Shown: in pieces, positions 36,457 to 45,023 of the stretch
Layout: every line of letters begins with the position of its first letter
How positions within the stretch are numbered: position 1 is the first letter of the stretch
Assembly (NCBI GenBank): GCA_942493145.1
Contig: OW818679.1
Location: forward strand, 1,364,001-1,428,000
Source of the DNA: ENR-C20 sp942493145
Lineage (GTDB): Bacteria > Bacillota > Clostridia > Acetivibrionales > DTU013
Direction of reading: 5' to 3'
DNA: 64,000 bases
Notes under the pieces: model-generated
The model's input: the letters and a program-made list of their open reading frames with translations, nothing else
What the model was told of the DNA's origin: nothing
Databases searched by the model: none
Position numbers and translations under genes: made by a program

Positions 36457-37726
36457 TGATCAATGGGGATTCGTTTTTATTAAAGAAAACTGCATCCAAT
36501 GCCATGGTTGCGAAACCGCATGTAAAAGCTGGCGTATGGTTTCATCGGGTATAAAGTGGCGCAGGGTTGAAAACATATGGCATGGCAGCTATCCGCAGGT
36601 CAAATGTTCTTCGCTGTCCATTTCATGCATGCACTGTGTCGAACCAGCCTGTATCGATGTTTGCCCTGTAACAGCCATCAGTAAAGACCCTGGCGATGGG
36701 ATCGTGTTGGTTGATGTTGAAAAATGTATTGGTTGTAAAGCTTGTTTTGATGCTTGTCCGTATGATATACCTCAATTTGGAATCAATGGCACCATGCAGA
36801 AATGCGACATGTGTTTTCCTGGCAAGCCAGGTGGTCCTGGTACCCCTGAGGATGCCCCGCCCTGTGTAAGCACCTGCCCGACACAAGCACTCTTATTGAA
36901 AAAAATGACGGTCGCCATGAAAAAGGAAACTGAGGAAAGATTTCTGGATGAATCTATTTTCAGTGACGGCCGAAGTAACAGGAGCCTGCAATCCGGCAAA
37001 GCCAGAACGGTATTTATCATTATTGCAGCACTTTTGGCCATCATGTTTGCCGGGTTCCTGATTTATGCATCCCAATACTATCATGCAACGGGAGCCGCTA
37101 TTCAGGCAATGGCATCAGCTGATCCGGTAGATGTAAGTGTGACGGATGGCAATTTGGTCTTTAGCCCGCAGAATGGTGATATAAAAGCTGGATTTATATT
37201 TTATCCTGGAGGAAAGGTTGAGTTTTCGGCATACTCATCTCTGATAAGACAGATTTCAGAAGATGGCTATTTGTGTATACTTGTAAAGATGCCTTTTAAC
37301 CTTGCGGTATTAAATAAGTCGGCGGCGCTGGACATTATGGACGACCACAAGGAGATAAAGGACTGGTATATTGGCGGTCATTCACTTGGTGGCGTGATGG
37401 CGGCGGATTATTTAGCAGAACACACCAGCATCTTTAAGGGACTTGTGCTTTTGGCTGCATACCCGGCGTCAGACTTGACAGGATATAACCACGGTGTACT
37501 TTCGATTTATGGAAGTGAGGATAATGTACTCGACACCGAAAGCTTCAAAAATGGCAGTAAGCTCATGCCTGAGAATTATACAGAGATTTGCATTGATGGC
37601 GGAAACCATGCCTACTTTGGTGATTATGGAGAACAGGAAGGTGATGGCATAGCCTTGATTTCAGCAGGGGAACAACAAATTCGATCTGCACTGGAGATAA
37701 TCAGGTTTTTTATATCTATGCAGTAA
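36449..37726 (+). CDS. Fusion of DmsB-type ferredoxin, membrane helix and alpha/beta hydrolase
   Basis: This 425-residue continuous frame has three parts. Residues 1-160 form a four-cluster ferredoxin subunit (CIQCHGCETAC, CMHCVEPACIDVC, CIGCKACFDAC, CDMC...CVSTC) that should take electrons from the molybdoenzyme encoded just upstream with an 8-base overlap. Residues 187-208 are a transmembrane helix preceded by basic residues. Residues 230-425 are a small alpha/beta hydrolase with nucleophile Ser312 (GGHSLGG), acid Asp358 (GSEDN) and His387 (GGNH). Free-standing hydrolases with an N-terminal helix just like this exist in Firmicutes, so the gene looks like an in-frame join. The topology would put the Fe-S part inside and the hydrolase outside. 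Function of the union is unknown. Confidence 0.85.
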   Translation: MNNDQWGFVFIKENCIQCHGCETACKSWRMVSSGIKWRRVENIWHGSYPQVKCSSLSISCMHCVEPACIDVCPVTAISKDPGDGIVLVDVEKCIGCKACFDACPYDIPQFGINGTMQKCDMCFPGKPGGPGTPEDAPPCVSTCPTQALLLKKMTVAMKKETEERFLDESIFSDGRSNRSLQSGKARTVFIIIAALLAIMFAGFLIYASQYYHATGAAIQAMASADPVDVSVTDGNLVFSPQNGDIKAGFIFYPGGKVEFSAYSSLIRQISEDGYLCILVKMPFNLAVLNKSAALDIMDDHKEIKDWYIGGHSLGGVMAADYLAEHTSIFKGLVLLAAYPASDLTGYNHGVLSIYGSEDNVLDTESFKNGSKLMPENYTEICIDGGNHAYFGDYGEQEGDGIALISAGEQQIRSALEIIRFFISMQ

Positions 37727-37750
37727 CAAAGTATAGTAAAATTATATCGG

Positions 37751-38926
37751 GTGATGAAAATGATAAATAATATATTGAAAACTATAAAGAAGACTATTCC
37801 ATATCCCTTGAGAGATAGCTTATTAGTGGCAATTCTACTGTTTCTGGCATATTTAGTCAGCAGGGAGTTGCATAAGTACAGTGGAGATGAAAATAACACT
37901 GTATTGATCTTCGTTCTGGCGGTAGTTATCATATCAAGACTTACAACCGGATATATCTTAGGGTTCATAGCATCAGTCATGAGTGTGTTTTTAATAAACT
38001 ATTTCTTTATGTATCCCTATTCTACTTTCAACTTTACACTGACAGGTTATCCTGTCACTCTTGTTAGCATGCTTGCGGTCACCCTTGTAATAGGTGGCTT
38101 GACTTCACAGATCAAAAAGCAGACTGAACACGCGATAGAAAGAGAGAAACATACCAAGGAACTCTACGAACTGAATGAACGGCTTGCAAACGAACAGAAT
38201 GTGGTAAGGCTGGCAGCAGAGAAAGAAAAGATGAGAGGTAACCTTTTGCGTGCAATTTCCCATGATCTTCGCACCCCTCTGACATCCATCCTTGGAGCCA
38301 GCTCTGTTATTTTAGTAAATGGAGATAATTTGGAAAAGGCAGAAAAGCACAGGTTGCTTTTAAATATAAAGGAAGATTCCGAGTGGCTGATACGTATGAT
38401 TGAAAACCTGCTTTCCATAACCCGAATAAATTCAGAAAATGCCAGGCTGGATAAGCTTCCGGAGGCGGTTGAGGAAATCGTGGCAGAAGCTGTTGCAAAA
38501 ACTAAAAAACATTTTCCGGATATAAAGATATCTGTCAAGACACCGGAAAAATTCATGGAAGTTCCCATGGATGCCATACTAATAGAGCAGGTGCTGATTA
38601 ATCTATTGGAAAATGCCATCCGTCATTCGGGTGATCTTGAAAACGTCAGCCTGGAGGTGTATGAGGAAAGGGAATATGCCATCTTTGAAGTAAGTGACCG
38701 GGGCAAGGGCATATTGATGGATGATCCTTCTCATATCTTTGACAAAGTTCATTTGATCAACGATGACTTGGGTGATTCAACACGTGGAACAGGTATAGGG
38801 CTATCGGTCTGCAAAAGCATAATTAATGCGCATGGCGGTTATATGGAAGCTGAGAATAATTCGGCAGGTGGGGCTTTATTCCGATTCACTCTGCCCTTGA
38901 AGGAGAAATCATCCGATGAATCATAA
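37751..38926 (+). CDS. KdpD-like sensor histidine kinase, short form
   Basis: This 391-residue kinase starts at GTG 37751 (ATG 37754 is possible). The N-terminus is the four-helix DUF4118 membrane domain of KdpD (residues 15-110: SRLTTGYILGFIASVMSVFLINYFFMYPY). A helical linker leads to the HisKA domain with the phospho-acceptor in ISHDLRTPLTS (about residue 172) and the ATPase domain with LINLLENAIRHS and GKGI, GTGIGLSV. The KdpD and universal-stress sensor domains usually found before DUF4118 are absent, and no kdpFABC genes lie nearby. It overlaps the response regulator by 11 bases. Confidence 0.92.
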   Translation: MMKMINNILKTIKKTIPYPLRDSLLVAILLFLAYLVSRELHKYSGDENNTVLIFVLAVVIISRLTTGYILGFIASVMSVFLINYFFMYPYSTFNFTLTGYPVTLVSMLAVTLVIGGLTSQIKKQTEHAIEREKHTKELYELNERLANEQNVVRLAAEKEKMRGNLLRAISHDLRTPLTSILGASSVILVNGDNLEKAEKHRLLLNIKEDSEWLIRMIENLLSITRINSENARLDKLPEAVEEIVAEAVAKTKKHFPDIKISVKTPEKFMEVPMDAILIEQVLINLLENAIRHSGDLENVSLEVYEEREYAIFEVSDRGKGILMDDPSHIFDKVHLINDDLGDSTRGTGIGLSVCKSIINAHGGYMEAENNSAGGALFRFTLPLKEKSSDES

Positions 38927-39617
38927 AATAAATATTCTGGTTGTCGAGGATGAGTCCAGTATAAGTAATTTCATCAGTACAATTCTTAATTCAAACGGGT
39001 ATAATCCAATCATAGCAAAGAGCGGCAGCGAGGCTTTGAGTATGTGTTCTTCACACTGTCCCGAAATTGTAATTCTTGATCTTGGATTACCTGATATGGA
39101 TGGACTTGAGGTCATTAGATTTGTAAGACAATGGTCTGCTGTTCCGATAATTGTCGTTTCAGCCCGTGGCCGTGAAGTGGAAAAAGTTGAAGCTTTGGAT
39201 CTTGGCGCCGATGATTATATAACAAAACCATTCGGCATTTCCGAACTACTGGCAAGGATAAGGACAGCTTTGAGGCATGCAGACAGATCTGCCGGGGAGA
39301 AGGGATCCAAAGAAGAAATCATCACTGTGAAGGATTTATCAGTTGATTTGGGTAAGCATATTGTGACTGTCGGAGAAAAAGAGATCCATTTTACTCAGAT
39401 AGAATATAAAATCGTTGTATTGCTGTGCAAATATGCTGGAAGAGTCGTAACTTATGATTTCATCATTAAAAACATCTGGGGGCCTTATGCATTGGGAGAC
39501 AATCAGGTTTTGAGGGTAAATATGGCGAATATACGCCGAAAGCTCGAAGAGAATCCTGCCGACCCCAAATACATACAGACCGAATTGGGAGTCGGTTATC
39601 GAATGTTGGAGGATTGA
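38916..39617 (+). CDS. KdpE-like OmpR-family response regulator
   Basis: This 233-residue regulator has a receiver domain with phospho-acceptor Asp55 (VILDLGLPDMDG), acidic pair EDE at 11-13 and switch Lys in YITKPFG. The C-terminal OmpR/PhoB winged helix includes TQIEYKIVVLLCKYAGRVVTYDFIIKNIWG and the wing VNMANIRRKLEENP...GVGYRM, closest in style to KdpE. It is the partner of the overlapping kinase gene. The target could be the adjacent molybdoenzyme genes or a distant potassium transporter; the window does not show which. Confidence 0.93.
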   Translation: MNHKINILVVEDESSISNFISTILNSNGYNPIIAKSGSEALSMCSSHCPEIVILDLGLPDMDGLEVIRFVRQWSAVPIIVVSARGREVEKVEALDLGADDYITKPFGISELLARIRTALRHADRSAGEKGSKEEIITVKDLSVDLGKHIVTVGEKEIHFTQIEYKIVVLLCKYAGRVVTYDFIIKNIWGPYALGDNQVLRVNMANIRRKLEENPADPKYIQTELGVGYRMLED

Positions 39618-39715
39618 TACAGCCTTCTTATTGATTATTGCTTTCAAGACTTAACGAAATATTTATACATGAGCGTATTTCTTTAACACTATCTTTATGC
39701 ATTTTTATGTAATCT

Positions 39716-39766
39716 TATAAACAGGTAATTAAAATCTATTTTTTATGTAAAAGGAGCCTGTTTATA
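39716..39766 (+). promoter_or_regulatory. Inverted repeat enclosing the ribosome binding site of the bPH gene
   Basis: TATAAACAGG (39716-39725) and its exact complement CCTGTTTATA (39757-39766) flank AAAAGGAG; the right arm ends on the A of the start codon. If the RNA folds, the start codon would be masked. The same dyad could instead be a protein-binding site. Confidence 0.5.
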
Positions 39767-40326
39767 TGGACGCAAAACTGCAAAAGAACCTGCTTAAATC
39801 TGAAACGGTATTATGGACTGGGAAAGCTTCTCCATTCAAACTCATGGAGCCGCCCTACAACAAAAAAATCACAACCACGCTTATAATAAGCATTGCATTA
39901 GCTATTCTGCTTCCGGTGTGGTATGTCTATTATGTTACTAAAAGCGGGGTAGGAGTAAAATGGTTTGTTATTGCCATTGTTATAGTTGCTATGGCATTTA
40001 TTGCCACAAGGCCTATATTTGACAAAAGGACGCTTGAAAAGAAAATTACTTATGCCATTACAAATCTTCGTGCTATAACATATTTTGGAGATAATAATTT
40101 CAACAGCATCAACCTTGACAAGATCACAGATGTACGTATAGATACCCTTTCGAACGGAAAAGGTGTCATATATATGGGAGAAGCATGTAAAAAGGGCGTT
40201 GGAAAAAGCCGCGACCTGACACTGTTCGGTATTAAGAATGATGAAAATGAATTAACCGGGCTCGCCTTCTATAGTGTTGAAAATGTTCAGTCGGTAAGAA
40301 AACACCTTCCTACCGCTTCAAAATGA
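39766..40326 (+). CDS. Membrane protein with bacterial PH-like domain
   Basis: This 186-residue protein begins with a soluble stretch (LLKSETVLWTGKASPFKLM), then two transmembrane helices (about 35-55 and 64-80) and a C-terminal bPH domain (ITYAITNLRAITYFGDN ... LTLFGIKNDENELTGLAFYSVENVQSVRKHL). This order is common in uncharacterised bacterial PH-domain membrane proteins. RBS AAAAGGAG lies five to ten bases before the ATG. No operon partners are clear. Confidence 0.75.
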   Translation: MDAKLQKNLLKSETVLWTGKASPFKLMEPPYNKKITTTLIISIALAILLPVWYVYYVTKSGVGVKWFVIAIVIVAMAFIATRPIFDKRTLEKKITYAITNLRAITYFGDNNFNSINLDKITDVRIDTLSNGKGVIYMGEACKKGVGKSRDLTLFGIKNDENELTGLAFYSVENVQSVRKHLPTASK

Positions 40327-40383
40327 ACAGGTAAAAACCGGCATTATCCGGTTTGAATGTAAAGAAAATTGTGATATAGTTTA

Positions 40384-40417
40384 TCCGGGTACAATATACT
40401 TGTACCCGGATTTTATT
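40384..40417 (+). terminator. Terminator-like hairpin before mntP
   Basis: TCCGGGTACAA / TTGTACCCGGA (40384-40394 and 40400-40410) is an 11-bp perfect stem with a 5-base loop followed by TTTTATT. It ends the bPH gene transcript or attenuates mntP, whose start is 30 bases further. A smaller AAACCGG/CCGGTTT hairpin lies about 40 bases upstream. Confidence 0.75.
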
Positions 40418-40446
40418 ATTTAGATACGCTTAAGGAGTTATTTCAA

Positions 40447-41016
40447 ATGGGATTTCTTGAATTATTTATGATAGCAGTAGGGTTATCGATGGACGCCTTT
40501 GCAGTTGCTCTTTGTAAAGGACTAAAAATGAGCAAATTGAACTACAGGCACGCTGTAACAATTGCACTTTTCTTCGGAGGGTTCCAGGCAGCCATGCCAC
40601 TTATCGGGTGGGTTTTGGGAAAGCAATTTGAAAAATATATCACAAGCTATGACCATTGGATTGCATTAATACTTCTTGCTTTTATCGGGGGGAAGATGAT
40701 CAGGGAATCGTTCAGGAAAGAAGATGAGTGCGACTGCTGTGAAGTAGTCATACTGGATATCAGGGAACTGGTGGTGCTTGCTATAGCAACCAGTATAGAT
40801 GCCCTGGCAGTTGGAATAACATTTGCTTTCTTAAGAGTTTCGATCTTGCCTTCAATTGCTCTGATTGGTGTTACAACATTGATAATTTCGTTTGCAGGGG
40901 TTGCTGTTGGCAACAGGTTCGGGATCAAATACAAAAACAAGGCAGAGTTTGCCGGAGGCATAATTCTGATTGCCATTGGCTTGAAAATACTTTTCGACCA
41001 TCTTGGGGTATTCTGA
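40447..41016 (+). CDS. mntP: Manganese efflux pump MntP
   Basis: This 189-residue six-helix membrane protein contains the duplicated MntP motif: MIAVGLSMDAFAVALCKGL in the first helix and AIATSIDALAVGITFAFL in the fourth, where the Asp residues line the ion path. Length and FGGFQAAMPLIGW match the family (YebN). It exports Mn2+. The known Mn riboswitch (yybP-ykoY) was looked for upstream and not seen. RBS AAGGAG lies at 40431-40436. Confidence 0.93.
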   Translation: MGFLELFMIAVGLSMDAFAVALCKGLKMSKLNYRHAVTIALFFGGFQAAMPLIGWVLGKQFEKYITSYDHWIALILLAFIGGKMIRESFRKEDECDCCEVVILDIRELVVLAIATSIDALAVGITFAFLRVSILPSIALIGVTTLIISFAGVAVGNRFGIKYKNKAEFAGGIILIAIGLKILFDHLGVF

Positions 41017-41056
41017 TTTCAGACGGGCCCAAGACGGGCCTACTGTAACCACCCAT

Positions 41057-41746
41057 TTAAAGATATCGGTCCTCGCCCTTTTTGCTGAATAGCACCACGT
41101 TTTCATAAGTTCCGGTCATTTTTTCTGCAAATCTGGCTGCAGTTTTGTAATCACCGGTATAATGCATTGGAACCAAGTATGTCGGCTTGATTTTCTGTAT
41201 GAAGTATTCAGCTCCCGCAGAATAATTTTGTTCAAGCCTTGGATCAATAGGGAAAAAAGCCACATTAACAGTTTCACCCATCATTCTGGATATTTCATCT
41301 TTATATGCCTTTTCGGCTTTTTCAATCTCTTCCGGCGTATCATCCCACCAGTACCACCAGTTAAGATCTCCTGCGTGGAATATGTTCCGCCCTTCACAGC
41401 TCACCATGAACGAAACTCCCTGGTCCGTTGAACCATATGTCCTTATCTTCAGATCATCAAGTTCCAATTGTTCGTATGGCGACATGAAACGGATGTTTGC
41501 GTCTGATTGCCCAAGTTCAATATCACTACTAAGAATGTAATTTATGTCAGGCCTTTCTGACCGCCAATCAAGAATTGCAGGGTTGAAATGATCCTGGTGA
41601 TTATGCGATGAGAAAACAAAAATCCTTTTGTTTTCCGGCAGTACGGCCTTTCCCCTGTAATAGTCAAAGATGAGCATGGTCTTGTCAGTTTCGACACTAA
41701 ACCCACTGTGGAATATATATCGTACTTTAAGATTCAAATTATTCAT
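41057..41746 (-). CDS. Metallo-beta-lactamase fold hydrolase
   Basis: This 229-residue protein has the di-metal motif SSHNHQDHF (HxHxDH, residues about 47-55), a central HAGDLNWWYWWDD with His and Asp ligands, and VPMHYTGDYK carrying the last His. It is close in layout to UlaG-like and YtkL-like hydrolases. The Trp-rich stretch after GDLN is typical of a clostridial subgroup without known substrate. It stands alone on the minus strand, with upstream RBS AAAGGAT. Confidence 0.88.
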   Translation of the reverse strand: MNNLNLKVRYIFHSGFSVETDKTMLIFDYYRGKAVLPENKRIFVFSSHNHQDHFNPAILDWRSERPDINYILSSDIELGQSDANIRFMSPYEQLELDDLKIRTYGSTDQGVSFMVSCEGRNIFHAGDLNWWYWWDDTPEEIEKAEKAYKDEISRMMGETVNVAFFPIDPRLEQNYSAGAEYFIQKIKPTYLVPMHYTGDYKTAARFAEKMTGTYENVVLFSKKGEDRYL

Positions 41747-42000
41747 ATATTTATCCTTTCAATACTTTCCGACATATTGATTTTAACATATTACTCTCCC
41801 AAGTACACTGTCAACCCTAATTCTCTACATTGCCGCTGGTTAAACTTCCGTATTACTGCGTTGTCGTCAATGATTTCATTTATAACCTCGCATTATCCTT
41901 ATCAATCTGATAAAATAGTTTGGAAAGTTTTATGATATACATAAACAGGAGCATAGAATGTTATAAAATACACTGGTTTATGTAGATGGGAGATGTTTAA

Positions 42001-42789
42001 GTGGGGAAGGAAATCAAGAAACCAAGTTTTGACCTTACAGGCAAGACAGCTATAGTAACAGGCGGAACAAAGGGAATAGGCTATGGAATTGCCTCGACAT
42101 TTGCAATGTATGGCTGCAAGGTGGTCATCACAAGTAGGACTGCCGAAGACTGCGAGCGCTGTGCTAAGGATATTGAAAACGAGTATGGCTCAAAATGCAT
42201 TGGAATTGCTGCAGACTCATCGAAAAAAGAGGATATTGATATGGTGGTAGCCAAAACTGTTGAAGCTTTTGGCAGTATCGACATACTCATAAGCAACGCC
42301 GGGATAAGCGGCAAGACAGCTCCTCTGTTGGAGCAGACAGAGAGTGACTTCATAAAGGTTATGGACACGAACCTCAAGGGTTGTTTCCTGTTCGGGCAGG
42401 CTGTTGCTGCACAGATGGTGAAGCAGGGCGAAGGTGGCAGGATTGTAAATGTCGCTTCGGTCGGCGGGCTTATAGGCGGAAGAGGTGTTGCTCCTTATGG
42501 AGCATCAAAGTCCGGCGTATTGAGCCTCACAAGGACCATGGCCAACGAATGGGCCAGGTATGGCATAACGGTGAATGCTGTTTGCCCGGGTTATGTTATA
42601 ACAGAGCTGAACCAGGATATATTTGCCGATCCTGAAATCAGGTCCAAAATGGAAAAAAGGACCGCCCTGCGTAAGCTGGGTTGCGTCGAAGAGATTGCAG
42701 GACCTGTACTGGCAATGGTTTCAGACTGCTTCGGATATATGACAGGAACCTATATTCTACTGGATGGTGGACAGACAATTGGTGGATAA
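42001..42789 (+). CDS. Short-chain dehydrogenase/reductase
   Basis: This 262-residue classical SDR starts at GTG 42001 behind GGGAG. It has the cofactor motif TGGTKGIGYGIA (residues 20-31), NAG (about 99) and the catalytic Ser (VNVAS) with YGASK Tyr/Lys. PGYVITELNQD and the late YMTGTYILLDGGQTIGG are like gluconate 5-dehydrogenase or 3-oxoacyl reductases. An Arg/Thr after the second strand (ITSRTAED) suggests NADP(H). The stop lies within the start of an MFS transporter gene, so the pair probably handles one compound, maybe a polyol or aromatic-derived ketone. Confidence 0.92.
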   Translation: MGKEIKKPSFDLTGKTAIVTGGTKGIGYGIASTFAMYGCKVVITSRTAEDCERCAKDIENEYGSKCIGIAADSSKKEDIDMVVAKTVEAFGSIDILISNAGISGKTAPLLEQTESDFIKVMDTNLKGCFLFGQAVAAQMVKQGEGGRIVNVASVGGLIGGRGVAPYGASKSGVLSLTRTMANEWARYGITVNAVCPGYVITELNQDIFADPEIRSKMEKRTALRKLGCVEEIAGPVLAMVSDCFGYMTGTYILLDGGQTIGG

Positions 42790-43996
42790 ATTAAAGGATA
42801 ACTCAGAAAACAGTGAATTAAAGCTTTGGACTCCAGGCTTTATATTCCTCATATTGATAAATACCTTGCAGGGAATAGGTTTCACCATGCTAGGCCCGAC
42901 ACTTCCCAAATATGTCCTTGAAATTGGAGCATCTCTTGCAGTAGCAGGGTTTGTAGCAGGTATATTCGCCTTTACGGCCCTTGTTGCAAGGCCTTTCGGC
43001 GGTGCTGCCTCCGACAGGATTGATAAAAGGAAGCTTCTGATAGTTACAAATGTAATAATGGGAATAGCGGTTTTGGGGTATTCATTTTCCGTCAGCGTTC
43101 CCGCGCTTATTTTCTTCAGAATTCTTCAGGGTGCTGCTTTTGCGGTCAACAGTACTGCCAATAATGCCTGGGCAGCTTCATTGGTTCCAGAGAAAAGACT
43201 AGGTGAAGGTATTGGTTATCTCAGCATCTCATATATACTGGCGCAGGCAATCGGTCCAGGTATAGGACTTTATGTATCAGAGGGATTCGGATACAAGACC
43301 ATGTTCCTGCTTTCTTTAGCACTTTTGCTGCTGGCTACAATTATGCTGTTCGGTATAAAAGGCAGACAGGGAAAGAGGGCAGAGGCAGAAAAACTATTGA
43401 AAAAGGGCAAACTGAAGTTTGGTGAATTGATAGCAAAAGAGGGTTTGATATTTGCAGCACTCACTGCGTTGATCTCCATGCTTAACGGACAACTCTCATC
43501 CTTCATTGCACTTATCGGGGAGGAACGTGGGATAACCGGTATATCACTTTTCTTTACGGTCAGCGCTGTGACTTTGCTTGTAAGCAGGCCTCTTGCCGGA
43601 AGACTATCCGACAGGTATAGCCTTTCATATTTTGTCTATCCTGCATTCATCATTGCGGCAGTCGCCGCTGTAATGATAGGTTCGGCTGTTACCTTGCCGG
43701 TCATGCTGTTGGCTGGATTCATAATTTCTGCAGGCAGTGGAGGACTTATGCCGGCATTGCAGGCAAACTGCATTAAAAAGCTTGGAGCGGGCAGGACGGG
43801 TTTGGCAGTCAGTACATACATGATAGGGGCGGATGTAGGAAATGGTCTTGGACCAATTCTTGGAGGAGCGGTTTCCGGTTCATTCGGATATGGTAAAATG
43901 CTTTATCTGTCTGCAGCGATTATGCCTTTGGGGCTGATCATCTATTACATTTATACGAAACAAGAAAGAAGAAAACAAGCGAATGGTTGTACTTAA
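42764..43996 (+). CDS. MFS transporter
   Basis: This transporter of about 405 residues has twelve hydrophobic helices. The loop 2-3 motif FGGAASDRIDKRKLL (about residues 78-92) is the MFS motif A, and GRLSDRYSLSYF in the second half is its repeat. The start overlaps the SDR gene: ATG 42764 is possible, as are TTG 42779 and GTG 42782. The class resembles drug/arabinose efflux proteins, and the substrate is unknown. The gene ends ten bases before the stop of the convergent sortase. Confidence 0.9.
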   Translation: MVDRQLVDKLKDNSENSELKLWTPGFIFLILINTLQGIGFTMLGPTLPKYVLEIGASLAVAGFVAGIFAFTALVARPFGGAASDRIDKRKLLIVTNVIMGIAVLGYSFSVSVPALIFFRILQGAAFAVNSTANNAWAASLVPEKRLGEGIGYLSISYILAQAIGPGIGLYVSEGFGYKTMFLLSLALLLLATIMLFGIKGRQGKRAEAEKLLKKGKLKFGELIAKEGLIFAALTALISMLNGQLSSFIALIGEERGITGISLFFTVSAVTLLVSRPLAGRLSDRYSLSYFVYPAFIIAAVAAVMIGSAVTLPVMLLAGFIISAGSGGLMPALQANCIKKLGAGRTGLAVSTYMIGADVGNGLGPILGGAVSGSFGYGKMLYLSAAIMPLGLIIYYIYTKQERRKQANGCT

Positions 43997-44005
43997 GCTC
44001 GATTT

Positions 44006-44863
44006 TCACTGTCCTTCCCCGATATATTTCGCATGTACTATGGTCCGTGAATTATTGGTCTCATAGCTGCAGGTCACAAGTGTAACCACCCTGTCATCCG
44101 CGCCAATTTGTGTATCCGTTTCAAACATGGACCTTTTCTTATATTTTTCTACCGCTTCCATGAATGAACCTTCCCCGGAATAGTCAATATTAATGGTTTC
44201 CTTGTTGGCATCCACAACGTAGACAGAGAAGACCTGCCAGACTCCTTTTTCATAAAGGGTGTTTATGTTTATCAACCTGTTGGCAAGGAAGAAATCCTTT
44301 TTCTTATATGAAATGATGGCCTTGAACATGGAGCCGTCTTTCATGTTGTGCGCATATATCAGAGTGTTCTTATCCATCAACTCCGGGTTATTGCGATAAT
44401 CGATATAGACACAGCCGCGTTTTGATGCTTCACCTTCAATATTGTGATGAAGGTAATATTCATTATCATCATGCTGGAGGAGGGGGTAGTCTATCCTTGT
44501 ATCATCAAGCTTTATCCAGCCGATTACTTCGTCATTCACCTTTATTAACTCGGCGTATTCCTGAAGGACAATCTTTTCTTCCGCTGCGTTTTCCTGTTGC
44601 AGCTCTCCATCTTTTGAATCGGTTGTACCTCCCGGAACCTCAGAGTCTGTTACTGATGATATGACAACAGTGGATTCCGTTTCCTGTCCCTTTTCATATA
44701 AAGCTTTCAGATCCTTGGCTTCAGTGACTCCAGACAGGTAGGACACTGTAAAACTGATCAGAAAAACCAGTCCTATGATAAAAAGCACACCAGCCGCGGA
44801 TATGACTATTGCCGGTTTCAGCCTTTTAGGTATTGTAAACGACTTTATAGTGAACATTTTCAT
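44006..44863 (-). CDS. Class B sortase
   Basis: This 285-residue membrane-anchored transpeptidase has one N-terminal transmembrane helix (residues about 17-40), a spacer rich in Glu/Ser, and a sortase domain from ELIKVNDEVIGWIKLDDTRIDYPLLQ. The catalytic triad is visible as His in IYAHNMKDG, Cys in LVTCSYE and Arg in NNSRTIVHAKY. It would anchor a protein with a sorting signal to the cell wall. No LPXTG- or NPQTN-type substrate gene lies beside it. Confidence 0.93.
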   Translation of the reverse strand: MKMFTIKSFTIPKRLKPAIVISAAGVLFIIGLVFLISFTVSYLSGVTEAKDLKALYEKGQETESTVVISSVTDSEVPGGTTDSKDGELQQENAAEEKIVLQEYAELIKVNDEVIGWIKLDDTRIDYPLLQHDDNEYYLHHNIEGEASKRGCVYIDYRNNPELMDKNTLIYAHNMKDGSMFKAIISYKKKDFFLANRLININTLYEKGVWQVFSVYVVDANKETINIDYSGEGSFMEAVEKYKKRSMFETDTQIGADDRVVTLVTCSYETNNSRTIVHAKYIGEGQ

Positions 44864-44961
44864 GATAAACGACCTCGCTATTCCATATATATTCGATATA
44901 TTCGACGCTGATTTCTATTTTCCCTTGTGGCACCTATTTTCATATCATATTCCAATGTTGT

Positions 44962-44990
44962 TTGATATACAATGCCCAAGGGGTTATAAT
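44962..44990 (+). promoter_or_regulatory. Sigma-A type promoter of the DNA glycosylase gene
   Basis: TTGATA (44962-44967), a 17-base spacer and a consensus TATAAT (44985-44990) lie 33 bases before the TTG start. Confidence 0.8.
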
Positions 44991-45023
44991 AATCAGAGGA
45001 TTTGTTGCCAGGAGGGAAAGTAC

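Noticed and set aside
37751..39617. Complete potassium-transport (kdp) locus
   Set aside because: No kdpF, A, B or C gene is on either side; the kinase lacks the long KdpD N-terminus.
40327..40446. yybP-ykoY manganese riboswitch before mntP
   Set aside because: The expected conserved helices and loops are absent; only two simple hairpins are found.
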